Source of the DNA: Mycoplasma collis ATCC 35278
GTDB lineage: Bacteria > Bacillota_I > Bacilli_A > Mycoplasmatales > Metamycoplasmataceae
Reading direction: 5' to 3'
Assembly (NCBI RefSeq): GCF_000701825.1
Contig: NZ_JNJY01000004.1
Span: forward strand, 1 to 62,720
DNA length: 62,720 nt
A program made the position numbers and the translations under genes. The notes under the pieces are model-generated. The model saw nothing but the letters and a program-made list of their open reading frames with translations. It was not told where the DNA came from and did not search any database. This document shows positions 45,672 to 57,722 of the stretch, one piece after another. Numbering within the stretch: the first letter of the stretch is position 1; every line of letters begins with the position of its first letter.

Positions 45672-46349
45672 TTATTTTATTTTAAATAGAACTATTCCTA
45701 CAGCAACAGAAATATTAAGTGATTGAACTGTTCCTTTCATTTTGATATGTATCAATTCATCACAACTATTTTCAACAGATTTAGATAAACCTTTACCTTC
45801 ATTGCCAAAAACAATAGCCATTGGTTTATTAAATATAACATCATCAATTGATTTAGAATTATTTGATAATGTAGTCCCATAAACTCAAAAATTATTTTTT
45901 TTCAATTTTTCAATTGTTGCGCTTATAGAAGAAACTTTGATAAATTTCATTCCTACAAAACCGCCTGATGAAACTTTTAGAACAGTACTTGTTAAATCTA
46001 CAGATTTATTTTTTGAAAAAATTATATGATTGATTCCGTTTGCATTTGCAGTTCTGATAATAGCTCCAAAATTATGTGGGTCCTGAATATGATCTAAAAT
46101 TATAATTTTTTCAGGTTTTTCTTTTATCAGAGTATTAAAATCATAAATTTTTATTTCAGAAATTTCTGCAACATAACCTTGATGATTTTCTTTTACTAAT
46201 TGATTTAAAAAATTATTTTCAACTAATTGAATATTCAATTTAAAAAATTCTGAAATTAATTTTTGATTAGTTGTATAAATTTTTTTAATTGGTAATTGAT
46301 TTTTAATCGCATCTAATACAGAATTTTTCCCACAAATAAATTTTTTCAT
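45672..46349 (-). CDS. rlmB: 23S rRNA (guanosine-2'-O)-methyltransferase, TrmH/SpoU family
   Basis: A 225-residue SpoU methyltransferase. An N-terminal substrate-binding part (MKKFICGKNSVLDAIKN) leads to the trefoil-knot domain with IILDHIQDPHNFGAIIRTAN (motif 1), AIVFGNEGKGLS (motif 2) and IHIKMKGTVQSLNISVAVGI (motif 3), which together bind S-adenosylmethionine. It most likely methylates G2251-type rRNA, as RlmB does. It lies between cysS and the sigma-like gene. Confidence 0.9.
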
Positions 46350-46397
46350 ATTTTCCTAACTGTTTTGAAATTATTATTTTTTTCTTTTCCTAATTTT

Positions 46398-47603
46398 TTA
46401 AATATATTTTTTGTTTTGTAAAATTTCTCTAAGTTTATCACTTGATTCAAAATTTTTCTTTTTAACTAATGATTTTCATTCTTCATATATTTCTATATCT
46501 TTTTTAGAAGGTAAACTTTTGTTAAAATCAAAACCTAATATATCAATAATTTTTACAAATGTGCCAATTTCATTATTTTTTAAAAGTAAATTTAATTCTA
46601 AATTAGCTTTTGAAAAATGCAAATTTAAATATAAATCTAATATTTTTTTTACATTTTCATAATTAGTTTCAAAATTATTTTTTTCTAAAAAATATAAATA
46701 ATATTTTTTTCTAAAAAATAAAATTTTTTTTTCTAAATCCGCAATCATTAACTCAGTTAAATTAATAGGACTATTTATATTTGTTGTTAAAATTAATAAC
46801 CTTAAGGTATTTGTATTATACTTATTTGCAAAATCTTTAGCATAAATAACATTGCCCAATGATTTTGACATTTTTTTACCTTCGAAATTTAAAAATCCAG
46901 AATGAATTCATTTTTTAGTTAAATTTGTTTTATTTAATGAATAATGTTGAATATTTTCATTTTCATGATGAGGAAAAATTAAATCTATTCCACCTCCATG
47001 ATAATCTAAGGTTTGATTTTTAAAATATTTATTAATCATAACCACACATTCAGTATGTCAACCAGGTCTTCCTAAGCCAAAAATAGAATCAAATTTAATT
47101 CCTTCATTTGTTTTTTTTCAAAGTGCAAAATCATGAATATTTTTTTTGTTGTATTCATCTTCAGAATTTAATGTGTCGTTTAAATTTCTATTTGATATTT
47201 TTCCATAAATAGAATGTTTAGTTACATCAAAAAAAACATTACCTTCTATCATATATGCATTTTCTGTTTCTATTAATTCTTTTATATAATTTTCAATATC
47301 TTTTAAAACATCAGTCACTTTTATTATTTTATTTGGCAATTCTATGTTAAATAAATCAAAAAGTTTTAAATATTCATCTGTATAAAAACTAGAAATTTCT
47401 TTTTCTTCTTTCATCTCTTGCTTAGCTTTTTGAATTATTTTGTCATCAATATCAGTTATATTATGTAAATAATTTATTTTATAACCAGCATATTTTTTAA
47501 TTCTATTTCAAATATCAAAAAACATCACAGAACGCATATTGCCAATGTGCACATAATCATAAACCGTTGGACCACAAACATAAATATTTTCAAATTTATT
47601 CAT
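46398..47603 (-). CDS. cysS: Cysteinyl-tRNA synthetase
   Basis: A 401-residue class I synthetase. Visible are [18 protein letters not shown] with the first zinc Cys and the HIGN active-site motif, then RPGWHTECVVM and FPHHENE that complete the zinc site, and KKMSKSLGN near residue 245. The C-terminal anticodon domain is shortened (family about 460 residues), as in other mycoplasmas. The end [11 protein letters not shown]-like ([11 protein letters not shown]) is the usual helix-rich tail. It lies nine bases downstream of the metalloprotease gene. Confidence 0.94.
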
Positions 47604-47612
47604 TTTTTCCTT

Positions 47613-48314
47613 TTATAACAATTCTTTATTTTTTAATTTAATTTTTGCTTCTTTATAGTTTGGATAATACTTTGATACTAATAATCAAAAATCGTTTGAA
47701 TGATTAGAAAAAAAGTGGTGACATAGTTCATGAATAATTACATAATCAATTATTTGTTTAGAAAATAAAAGTAAATTATTTGAAAAATAAATTTTTCTTT
47801 TTGTAATATGATTTGTAGCTCAAGCTCATGATTTTTTTCTTAAAAAAACATCATAAGATATTGAAATATTCATTATTTTTTGATATTCATTTACTCTTTT
47901 TTTTAAATAAGTTAATAATTCTTTTTTTAACATTTGTTCAATTTTATTTTTTAAATTATCATCGTTTTTTAAACTAAATTTTAAAAAATGTCCATTTGAA
48001 AATAATAAATATTTAGAATTATTTTTTTGAATGTTATATTCAATTTTTTTCCCAAATAAATAATAATATTTTTTTTCAATATCAATATAATTTATAACTT
48101 CAGATTTTTTAAGTTGTACTTCTATTAAGTTGAAGTTTTTTTCAATTATATTTAAAATGTTTTGATTGCTTAAATTAACAGGAGAAATTAAATAAATTTT
48201 ATTATTTTTTACAAAAATTTTATATGTTGAATTTGATTTTATTTTTAAAATAATTTCAATTTTTTTACTTTTATAAAAAATAAAAATTGAATTATTAATT
48301 ATTTGATGATTCAT
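47613..48314 (-). CDS. YgjP/SprT-like metal-dependent hydrolase (DUF45)
   Basis: A 233-residue protein with the zinc motif VIIHELCHHFFSNHSNDFW near the C-terminus (HExxH plus a downstream His). The N-terminal half is a charged beta-rich domain starting MNHQIINNSIFIFYKSKKIE. These features match the DUF45/YgjP family of putative metallopeptidases; a family member in E. coli has no firmly known substrate. It overlaps the upstream NERD-like gene by 20 bases and sits before cysS. Confidence 0.8.
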
Positions 48315-48987
48315 TAATAAATAAATTTCAAAAAATGTAATCGTTTTTATTTTTAGATATTTTTGATTCTAATAATTGTTTGAAATCCAACATTTCATCT
48401 TTATTTATTTTTTTAAAATCAAATTCATCATATATTTTTTCAATTTCTTCTTTGATATTTTCTTCTTTAATGAAAAATAAATTATCATGATTATTTTCGT
48501 TTAATTGAACGTTTTTTGTAAGTTTTGAAAATATAGAAATATTTATTATTGGAAAATCATTATCAAAAATTTTTTTTAAATTTAAAATATTTTTTTTAGT
48601 CTCAATTAAAGGATTTTTTATTTTATTTTTTCTCGAATTTGTATTATATCAATAATATTTTTTTACATCACCTTCGATTTCTCCGGTGAAATTTAATATT
48701 TTAATAATTGCGCAAAATTTATCACTAATAAGTAAATTATTTATATAAAATAAATTATTTTTATCGATTTTAAATAAATTATTTTTTAAATGAATAAAAT
48801 CATTTAAGTTTGTGAAATTTTGTATTTGTTCCAAAATATTTTTATTAGATTCTAAAAAATTTTTTTCTATTATTTTTTTATGTTTTATATTTTTAATTTT
48901 ATAGATTAAATAAAATAAAAATAAAGCAAAAAATAATAAAAATGAAATTATTGTAAATATCATTATAAAAATTTCATTTATATTCAC
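48295..48987 (-). CDS. Membrane-anchored NERD-like protein
   Basis: A 230-residue protein with one N-terminal membrane helix (IFIMIFTIISFLLFFALFLF) and a cytoplasmic domain. Its core NLLISDKFCAIIKILNFTGEI is similar in layout to the NERD nuclease-related domain (DHVLISPKGIFVIETKNYSG-type). In NERD proteins the Asp and Glu-x-Lys are thought to be catalytic; here they read Asn, and Lys-x-Leu, so nuclease activity is doubtful. I base this on pattern only. It is the first gene of the run leading to cysS. Confidence 0.5.
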
Positions 48988-49009
48988 TATTTCTCCTATA
49001 AAAATAAAA

Positions 49010-49042
49010 AAAAGAAAATAAATAAAAATTTATTTGCTTTTT
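49010..49042 (-). terminator. Terminator of the DUF31 protease gene
   Basis: Stem AAGCAAATAAAT / ATTTATTTTCTT (minus strand) followed by T run. Confidence 0.6.
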
Positions 49043-51671
49043 AATATTTTATTTTATCTTCATATTCGTCTAAATTAGTTTGAATGTCCTGTGTTTTGTC
49101 TAATCATTGACGTAAAATTGTTTTTTTGTTTTTTCTTTTAATAGATAATGTATCCAATGCTCCAGTTCCTTTAATTAAATTCCTTTTGAAATTTATTGCA
49201 TCATCTTCTTTGAAAAATCCACCTCAAAATATTCCAACAATTTCACCTTGTGAATTAACCACCATAGAACCAGACATCCCATTACCTGCTTTAATATTAG
49301 GTAGTAAAAAAGATGTTTTATTTGATTTTAACTGAATATCTTTATTATTTATTTTTATTCTTTGTTCTCTTTTTAAATTATTTTCATTATAAACAAAAGC
49401 TAAGCTTTCTTGAGCTAATCATTCATTACCACCTAAATAACCCCCAAAGTATAAATTACCTGGAAAAATTACATTTTTATTTTCTGATGAGTTACTATCT
49501 AAATTAATTTTATCACTAATTAAAAATTTAGGTTTATGGGCATCATAATATTTAACTTGATCTGGAATATTTTGATATTTTTTTATTGAATATTTATTAT
49601 TCCTAAATAAATAATTGTTAAAATCAAAAAAGTCGTCAAATTCAGAAAATATTAATTGAGTAAAAGGATGTCTCACTTTGTATTCATAATCATTTGGGAA
49701 TTTAATTTTAATAAGTGCAAAATCAGTATAATCTTCATTAGAACCTTCTGGATCAGCAAATGGTAAAACTTCTAAATTATTTCAAAATTCATTTGAAACA
49801 CTATTTATATATTCAGATTGATTATTTATTTTTCTTGCTCAAGGATATTTAAATGTATCTAATTTTTTATCAAAACGTCTAAAAATTTCATTGTATTTTG
49901 TACCATTAGCTTCTTCTAAACTACCTAAAACTGGGATATGTTCATAATCTGATTTTAGTGAATAAGAAAATGAGCTAACACGATCTCTATTATTTAATAA
50001 TTCACTAACAACGTGTAAATTTGTTGCTAAATAATATGTATTATTTTTCACATCTTTGTCAAAAACTCATGCAGTTCCACTAATAACAGAGCGGCTTTGA
50101 CCATCTAAATTATTTAAAACATAATTAATTACTAAAGTTCTTTTTTTAAGGTCGTCAAAAATTTCACTTCTTGGTAAATTTTTTATTGGTTTACTAAAAT
50201 CATTTAAAATAGTTTTTTTATTTTCTTCTTTAGGATTTAAAGGCAATAAAATTTCATATTCATCACCTAATGAATTGTTGTAAATAAATGATATTTCTTT
50301 ATTTTCATTAATTTTTTTAGTTTTATCATAATAAAAATTTGAAATAGATAAATAACTTTGTTCTTTTAAATCTTTTTCAAAAAAGAAATGTTTTTTAAAT
50401 TTTTCGCCATTAATGTATTCTTTTAAATATTTTCCGATAACTCTATATCTAAAAGTTTTATCTTTAGAAAAATTTAAATCTTTTAAAATAAAATTTATAT
50501 TTTCATCATTTAAATTAATATTTTCATTAATTTCATTTTTATTTAAATTAGTTAATTCAAATATTTTTTTTGAAAGAGTGTTGTAACCAAAAACATCAAA
50601 TTTAAAAATTCTTGAAATATTTGAATATGATGCTTCTACAAGTAGTATTCCGTTTTGATCATAAAAACCACTTTTAGAACTTACTAATTTTAGTGATAGT
50701 TTTTCTTTTGAAAAGTTTTTATTCTTAAAATTAATATTAAACTTATCAAATATTTCTAAATTATTTAACGAATGAAAGCTAGAACTGAAAATATTTTTAT
50801 ATTGTGATTTTAAACTAATTTCAAAATTTTCATCAGATAATGGATCATTTTTAAGAGAAGAAGAATCAATATTTTTGAAATTTGAAATAAATGATATATT
50901 TTTAAAAATTTCTTTTGTTGTTAAATCTTGAATTTCATAAGAATATCAAATTTCTTTTTTTGAATTATCCAAATGATTAAATTTAAAATTTTTATAAACA
51001 AAATGTTCGTCTTGAAATTCATTTTTATTTTCTAATTTTTGCAAATTTAATTTGCTATTTAATTCAAGATAATCTCAAAATTTGTTATTTAATTTATCAA
51101 TTGTAATTTCTTGAGATTTAACACTTTCTTTTATTTTTAAAATTTGTTTTTCAAAAATTTCATTAATTTCTTTTTTATACGCTAATGTTTTATTATTTTT
51201 GTGTTTAAAACCTGATAAAACATATTCTTTTTTAAAAATATCATCTTCAAAATTATTAATAGAAAATTCTAATTCAATTTTTATAGTTCCATCATTATTA
51301 TTAGCTGAATTTTTTACAGGTTTTAATTGAATATTAAAATTCTTTTTAAATTTATTAAAAATATCAGGATCAACAAAATACACAATACTACTTGCTAATA
51401 AATTTGAATTATTAATAAGTTTCTCAAGACCTTCAGAAGCATTAATTTCTTTTAATTCTTTTGCTTCAGGACGAATTCCTAAACCTATTATTGCATCATT
51501 TATTTCTTCTTTGGTGATCAATTCTTCATTATTCAAACCAGGATCTGGAATATCTGGTAATAAATTATTAAAGTGAGAAAAACAACCAGCACTTATCATC
51601 GAAACCGATGTACTAGTTAAAGCTATTGGTAATAATAATTTTTTAAGTTTAATAAAAAAATTTTTTTTCAT
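49041..51671 (-). CDS. DUF31-family serine protease lipoprotein
   Basis: An 876-residue protein with several TGA Trp codons. Signal MKKNFFIKLKKLLLPIALTS, lipobox-like ISAGCF. The first 450 residues are a charged, unrecognised surface region. The C-terminal half is a chymotrypsin-like DUF31 (mycoplasma peptidase) domain with His in YYLATNLHVVSE, Asp in DYTDFALIKI and Ser in AGNGMSGSMVVNSQGEIVGI. All three catalytic residues are present. The family includes MIP, the immunoglobulin protease of the MIB-MIP system in M. mycoides and relatives; no MIB gene is visible here, so its substrate is unknown. ATG 51671 is chosen because earlier ones fall in the tRNA. Confidence 0.88.
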
Positions 51672-51692
51672 TTTAATTTTAATTTTTCTTTG

Positions 51693-51698
51693 TATAAT
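51693..51698 (+). promoter_or_regulatory. -10 box of tRNA-Leu
   Basis: TATAAT at 51693-51698, about 15 bases before the tRNA 5' end; a T-rich stretch takes the -35 place. Confidence 0.65.
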
Positions 51699-51712
51699 TT
51701 TAATTAAATTAA

Positions 51713-51796
51713 GGCCCATTGGTGAAATGGCAGACACAGTAGACTCAAAATCTTCCGCATTTATGCGTATCGGTTCAAGTCCGATATGGGCCACCA
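51713..51796 (+). tRNA. tRNA-Leu, anticodon CAA
   Basis: Acceptor stem GGCCCAT / ATGGGCC, discriminator A and encoded CCA. The anticodon loop is CTCAAAA with CAA at 51746-51748. A long variable arm (CGCATTTATGCG) marks it as class II. The T loop is GGTTCAAGTCC. One T-T mismatch is seen in the anticodon stem. It decodes UUG. Confidence 0.93.
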
Positions 51797-51815
51797 TTTA
51801 TTTATGAATGCCATT

Positions 51816-51850
51816 AAAATAAAAGTAATTTATGTTACTTTTATTTTTTT
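51816..51850. terminator. Shared terminator of tRNA-Leu and greA
   Basis: Stem AAAATAAAAGTAA / TTACTTTTATTTT with a 6-base loop and flanking A/T; it overlaps the greA stop. Confidence 0.75.
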
Positions 51851-52332
51851 ATTTCTAAAATTTGAATTTGATATTTAATTGGCGAATAAACTTCAACTAT
51901 ATCACCAACTTTATGTTTTAATATTGCGGTTGCAAGTGGAGAAAAATTAGAAATTTTATAATTAAAAGGATCGATATCAAGAGAACCTACTATTTTAACT
52001 TCTAATTCATCTTTTTCATATAAACCATTATTTTCTAAAATTTTTATTTTTACACTTGAACCAATTGAAACAATATTTTTACTAGAAACTTCTTGAATAA
52101 CTTTTGAATTAGCAATAATATATTCTAATTCTGAAATTTTACCTTCGATAATACCTTGTTTTTCTCTAGCTGCATCATATTCTGCATTTTCAGATAAATC
52201 ACCTTGATTTCTGGCTATTTTAATTTCTTCAATAACTTTTTTTCTTTCAACCTTAATTAAAAAATCTAATTCTTTCTTAATTTGTTCTAAACGTTCTTCG
52301 GAAATTAAAAATTCATCGTTTTTATTTTGCAT
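51841..52332 (-). CDS. greA: Transcript cleavage factor GreA
   Basis: A 163-residue Gre factor. The N-terminal coiled coil includes ARNQGDLSENAEYDAAREKQ, with the conserved acidic tip DLSENAEY that reaches into the polymerase active site. The C-terminal domain has the Gre core IGSSVKIKILENNG and ends SPIKYQIQILEI. It rescues backtracked RNA polymerase. It is last in the mnmA-alaS-ruvX-greA run, separated from the preceding gene by about 45 bases. Confidence 0.94.
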   Translation of the reverse strand: MQNKNDEFLISEERLEQIKKELDFLIKVERKKVIEEIKIARNQGDLSENAEYDAAREKQGIIEGKISELEYIIANSKVIQEVSSKNIVSIGSSVKIKILENNGLYEKDELEVKIVGSLDIDPFNYKISNFSPLATAILKHKVGDIVEVYSPIKYQIQILEIKK

Positions 52333-52378
52333 ATTTCCACCTTACTAATTTATTTGTTATAAATCTTTTTAAATTTTA

Positions 52379-53035
52379 CTAAATTTTAGCAATTACTAAA
52401 AGATAATAATTACCATTTTTATAAAATTGATATTTTATTTTTAATTCTGTTAATTTTTTACTAATTTTTAATGATTCTTTTTTTGAAAATTTATCTTTAA
52501 AAACAAGCATTCCTTTTTTATTTAATTTTTCATAAAAAGATTGAAATAAATTTTGATTTTCATCATAAAAATCTATATATATAAAATCAAAATTATGTTC
52601 TTTCAAATTATCAAATAAAATATTTTGCTTTGTCTCAATTTTTTGATTAGTTTTTAAAGCAATTGAACTAAATTCTTCTTTATCAAAAGATGTTAATTTA
52701 TTATCGCAATAATAATTTTCTAAATTTGGGTTATGAAAATTATTAACTAAGAAACTATATAATTTTTTGCCTCAAAAAAATGTTTTTTTATAATTATTTA
52801 TTTTAATTGTATTTAAAATAAATTCAAAATCTTCATTATGTCAATCAGAATCACTGATAAGTTCATTAAAAATATTATCTATTTTTATAGGTTCGGGATT
52901 TTCGAACTTTTTCATTTGATCTATATATTCTTTTTTAACTTTATTTGCTTTATATTTTAAAACAAAAAAAATAGTAAAACCTATAATTAGAACAACAAAA
53001 ATAGAAGTTGTTAATACTATTTGTAATGTGCTCAT
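52379..53035 (-). CDS. Membrane-anchored putative methyltransferase
   Basis: A 218-residue protein with an N-terminal membrane helix (IVLTTSIFVVLIIGFTIFFV) and a cytoplasmic domain. Its segment FDFIYIDFYDENQNLFQSFY followed by KKGMLVFKDKF looks like the last strands of a class I methyltransferase fold. It resembles the mycoplasma family that databases call BC85_0335 putative methyltransferases. I see no clear glycine-rich S-adenosylmethionine motif, so activity is uncertain. The ATG at 53035 is two bases past the upstream stop; an in-frame TTG at 53044 is the alternative. Confidence 0.6.
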
Positions 53036-53036
53036 T

Positions 53037-53432
53037 TTAATCAATTTCTTTTAAATTATTAATTTCATTTCAATAATTATTAATTTTTTGTTCTAATTTC
53101 ATTTTTTCTTGTTCATCTTCAATAGGTAGTGAAAATTCATATTTTATTGGTTTATTTTCAAAGTAAAATTCTGTTTCTTTAACCGCTATAAAAAATACTT
53201 TTAAAGCTAAATCGATATCTTCATATTTAGTTATAAATTTCATTTCATTATTTTCAAAATGTAACGGTAAAATATTTTCATTTTTTTCAGAATAAAGATA
53301 AATAAATTTTGCATCTAATTCATCAATATTGAAAATAACATAAAATTCATTTTTTTCTTTTACATTGTCATTATTTATAGTTTCAATTTCTAAAATATTT
53401 TCTGGTTTTTTAATTTCTTTTTTCTTTATCAT
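53037..53432 (-). CDS. Conserved-looking hypothetical protein between ruvX and the methyltransferase
   Basis: A 131-residue soluble protein, acidic and Lys/Asn-rich, starting MIKKKEIKKPENILEIETIN and containing one TGA Trp codon near its end (INNYWNEINNL). No signal, membrane segment or known motif was seen. It lies seven bases after ruvX and one base before the next gene, so it is clearly part of this operon. Confidence 0.7.
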
Positions 53433-53439
53433 TTTTACC

Positions 53440-53850
53440 TCATAATAAATACTCTTCTAATATTAATTGTGCCGCTAGTTTATCTTTATGTTTTTTTCTT
53501 TTTTTTCTTGATAAATTAGCTCCAATTAAAATTTGTGTCGCTTGCTTTGTTGTCCTGTTTTCATCGACTAAAAAAACATCAATCTTAAAGTTTTTTTCTA
53601 ATAATAATTTGAATTCTTCAACAATTAAGCTCATTTGTATTTTTTCACCTGATAATTTTGTTGGATAACCCAAAATAATTGTATCTATAGGATATTCATT
53701 TAAAATTTTTTTTATTTTTTCGATTAAAAAATCAAAATCATTTTCTTTATAGGAAAAATTTTCGAGACCAAATGCCATCATATTGAAACTATCTGAAATA
53801 GCAAAACCACATCTTTTAGTCCCTAGATCAATAGCTAATTTTCTCATCAT
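53440..53850 (-). CDS. ruvX: Putative Holliday-junction resolvase / rRNA-processing nuclease RuvX (YqgF)
   Basis: A 136-residue RNase H-fold protein. It starts [20 protein letters not shown] with the first catalytic Asp, has TIILGYPTKLSGEK and VDENRTTKQA with an acidic pair, and ends with LAAQLILEEYL. YqgF works in 16S rRNA 5'-end maturation and is a proposed resolvase. Its start shares a base with the alaS stop (TAATG), the usual bacterial pairing. Confidence 0.9.
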   Translation of the reverse strand: MMRKLAIDLGTKRCGFAISDSFNMMAFGLENFSYKENDFDFLIEKIKKILNEYPIDTIILGYPTKLSGEKIQMSLIVEEFKLLLEKNFKIDVFLVDENRTTKQATQILIGANLSRKKRKKHKDKLAAQLILEEYLL

Positions 53851-56480
53851 TATAAAATAGATTCAATTTTTTCTAATATATTATTTTCATTTAAAATGGA
53901 ACCTTGCGCTAAAATTGAACTTCCTCCTCCTTTACCAGAAAAATTACTTAAAATTTTTTCTAAAATTAATTTACTATCACTAATTTTAGAGGCAACATAA
54001 ATAATTATTTTTTCTTTTAAAACAGAACCTAAAACAAAAATAGCATCGTTAAATTTTTCTCTTAAATTAATAGCTAAATTTTTCACTTCATTTACTTTCA
54101 AATCAAAATTAAAATAGTATTTTTGATTATTTATTACTTTAAATATTGGTTCAATTTCAATATTTTGTTTTGAATTTTGTTTTAAAAGTGTTTTAAAATC
54201 ATTTTTTGCATTTTCAATAGATTGTTCTAAATATTCAACATATTTTTCCTTATCATCATAATTTTTATAATTAAAACTATATGATGAATCTAATTTTTGA
54301 TTTTTAATAATCATTTGATTTAAAAACTGTTTTTTTTCTTCAATTATTTTTTGATAAAAATCATTTATTTTTTCATTTGAAGTAATTGCTCTAATTCTAA
54401 AAATTCCAGAACCTTTATTCTCAACATTAATGATTTTAAAATCTTCAATTTTGCTAGTGTTGGAAATGTGAGTTCCACCACATAAATCAACAGTAATATT
54501 TTTGAATTCAACTAATCTAACATTTAATGGGTCCATATATTCAGATTCTTCTAACGTCATTATGGCATTCATTTCTTCCGCTTTTTTAGTTGTTGTATTT
54601 AAATATTTTCTATCTATTTTATTTTTAATATAACTTTTTACTCTGTTTTCAATGTTTTTAATTTCTTCTTGAGTAGGTTTGCGATCTATTGGAAAATCAA
54701 AAGTTAAACGCTCTTCATTGTTATCTGAACCTAATTGTTTTATATAACTTCCATATTCTTCTCTTAAAGATTTAAATAATAAATGAGTAGATGAATGGTT
54801 TCTTTCTAAATTTATTCTATTTTTAACATCAACATATATTTTTATTTCTTTATTTTTATCAACAACACCTTTAACTGCATGAATATTATTACCAAATTTA
54901 TCTTTAAAAACATTTAAAAGCTCAATTCTTCCTCCTTCTTGCTCTAAATAACCTTGATCATGTTTTTGCCCACCAGCTGTTGCATATAAAACTGTTTTAT
55001 CTGCTATTAAATATGATGTTTCATCTTTATTAGTGATATCTAATTCATCTTTATTATTTGATAAAAATAAAATTTTAGCATTTATAAAATGTTGTTCATA
55101 TCCAATAAATTCAGAAATTTTATCTTTAATATTGGCCAAAGGATTAATAACAGTATCCATTGCAATTTTAGTTTTTCCTCTAGAAATTTCAGAATGTTTT
55201 TTCTTATACTCGTCTAAATCTTTTATATCAAAATGAATATTTTTTTCAGCTAAAATTTCTTGAGTTAATTCCAAGGGGAAACCATAGGTTTCAAACATTT
55301 TAAAAACAATTGAAAGATTGAAATTTTCTTTTGAAATTTTTTGTTCTAACAAATTTTGACCTTGTTCAATGGTTTTAGAAAATAAAATTTCTTCTTGTTG
55401 AATTATTTGAGCTACTTTTTCTACATTTATATCATATGGCAAAGTATTTTTTATTATTTCTACAAGTTTATATAAAAAACTTTCATTTTTAATTTTTAGT
55501 TTTAGCCCAACACGATAAGATCTTCTAAGTAATCTTCTAATAATATAACCTCTAGATACATTAGAAGGCATAACTCCATCATTTATAGCATTAACAACAG
55601 CCCTCATATGATCGGCGATTATTTTAAAATATGTATTAATTTGACTTTGGACTTTTTCCTTAGTGAAATAATTATTTATATCATATTTATAATCAGTCAT
55701 TTTTTCAATTTCATAAATTATAGGTAAAAATAAATCTGTATCAAAATTAGTTGGAGCATCTTGAATAATAGAAACTAATCTTTCAAAACCAGCTCCAGTA
55801 TCAATGTTTTTTTGTGCTAATTCAGTATAGTTATTCTCTCCATCATTATTAAATTGTGAAAAAACAACGTTTCAAATTTCAATAAAACGATCATTTTCAA
55901 TATCATTTTCTAAAAGTTCAATTCCTCTTTTATCAAATTTTTCTCCACGATCATAAAAAATTTCAGTACAAGGTCCACAAGGGCCTGAACCTAAATCTCA
56001 AAAATTAGTTTTTCTTGTTCCTTTGATAATGTGTGAAGGATCGATTTTTAGATCTAATCATTTTTGTTTAGTTACTTCATCTTCTTCAAAATATGTAAAA
56101 TACAATTTATTTAAATCAAAGCCTAAAACATTTATTAAAAAATCATAAGCATAATCAATTGCTTCATTTTTAAAATAATCACCAATTGAAAAATTACCAA
56201 GCATTTCAAACATTGTATGATGTCTAGTTGTTATTCCAACATTTTCAATATCATTTGTTCTAATCGCCTTTTGTGAATTAGTTAATCTTAAACTTGGAGG
56301 TTGTTTTTTACCAGAAAAATAATCTTTAAGTGTAGCAACTCCAGAATTAATTCATAATAATGATGGATCATCTACTGGTACTAAAGATTTACTTTCAATT
56401 CTTAGATGATCCTTGGATTCGAAATATTTTAATCATATTTCCCTTATTTCTTTTGAAGATAATTTTTTATTTTTATACAT
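53850..56480 (-). CDS. alaS: Alanyl-tRNA synthetase
   Basis: An 876-residue class II synthetase. Motif 2/active-site blocks include [19 protein letters not shown] and [17 protein letters not shown]; the mid region has [19 protein letters not shown]. The editing domain has [13 protein letters not shown] and the zinc-binding [12 protein letters not shown]. The C-terminal part ends with the glycine-rich [15 protein letters not shown]. All parts are complete. The start at 56480 overlaps mnmA by 8 bases. Confidence 0.95.
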
Positions 56481-57582
56481 AATCTATTTCCTTATTATTT
56501 TTGTATATTTTTTCAATAGTAGCTCCACCTATACATTTATCATTTTCATATAAAACAACATGTTGTCCGGGGGTAACCGCTTCAAATCCTTGTGGATATT
56601 CAACAATAATTTCATTATTATTTAAAATTGTAAGTTTAACATCAATACTCTCTTGTCTATATCTAAATTTAGCTTTTAAATTATTTATATTAAAATTATT
56701 ATGAATTAAATTAAAGTTAGAGGCTAATAATTTATCAGAAATTAATCATTGTTTTTCTTGTGAAGGAGCAACGTAAATTTCTTTTTTTTCAATATTATGA
56801 CCAACAACAAAATATGGCTCGCTCATCCCACCTAAATTTAAACCTTTTCTTTGCCCAAGTGTATAATACATGGCACCAATATGTCTTCCAAGAATTTTTT
56901 TTGTTTTAATGTCGATAATATTTCCTGGTTGTGCTGGGATGTAATTTTGTAAAAAATCAGTAAAATTTCTTTCACCAATAAAGCAAATACCTGTCGAATC
57001 TTTTTTTTCAGCTGTAATAAGATCTAATTCTTTAGCTATTTGTCTTACTTTTGATTTTTCTAAATCAGCTAAAGGAAAAATTGTTTTAGATAATTGAAAG
57101 TTAGAAAGTTGAGCAAGAAAATAACTTTGATCTTTATTTTGATCTTTTGCCACAAATAATTTGCCATCTTTAGCTTTAGCGTAATGACCCATAGCAATAA
57201 AATCAGCATTAAATTCAGTAAGTGCATAATTTAAAAATTGTTCAAATTTTATATATTTATTACATAAAATATCAGGGTTAGGAGTTCTGCCTTTTTTATA
57301 TTCTGAAATAAAATTTTCAAAAACATAATCTCAATATTCTTTAATAAAATCTTTTCTATATATAGGTATATTAAGTTTTTTTGCCACCAATTGTGCATCT
57401 TGCCAGTCTTTTTCTTGTGGACATTGATTTTGATTTATTTTATTACCTAAAACATCATTATTTACTATTGAGTCTCAATTTCTCATGAAAACACCAATAA
57501 CTTCATGATTTTGTTGTTTTAATAAATAAGCAGCAACTGATGAATCAACACCACCTGAAAGTCCAATTATAATTTTAGCCAT
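56473..57582 (-). CDS. mnmA: tRNA-specific 2-thiouridylase MnmA
   Basis: A 369-residue enzyme of the PP-loop family. The ATP loop is [18 protein letters not shown] at the N-terminus. Catalytic Cys are in [13 protein letters not shown] and [12 protein letters not shown]. It adds sulfur to U34 of Lys, Glu and Gln tRNAs. It is the first gene of the operon that continues into alaS. Upstream (57583-57722) is a 140-base gap with TATAAT-like boxes. Confidence 0.94.
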
Positions 57583-57672
57583 AATGTTAAATTATATATT
57601 ATATATAAAGTTTTTTATTATATTTATAAATGATAAATTATAGAAAATTTTAATCAAAAAAATAAATTAAAA

Positions 57673-57720
57673 AAAATAAAATAACAAATATTATTAATTA
57701 AATTTATTATTTTATTTCTT
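57673..57720 (-). terminator. Terminator downstream of hsdM
   Basis: Stem AAATAAAATAA / TTATTTTATTT with a large AT-rich loop, just past the hsdM stop at 57723. Weak because its sequence is all A/T. Confidence 0.4.
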
Positions 57721-57722
57721 TA

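Noticed and set aside
51672-51797. ORF of the DUF31 protein extended upstream to 51797
   Set aside because: The extension runs antisense through tRNA-Leu; the signal peptide starts at 51671.
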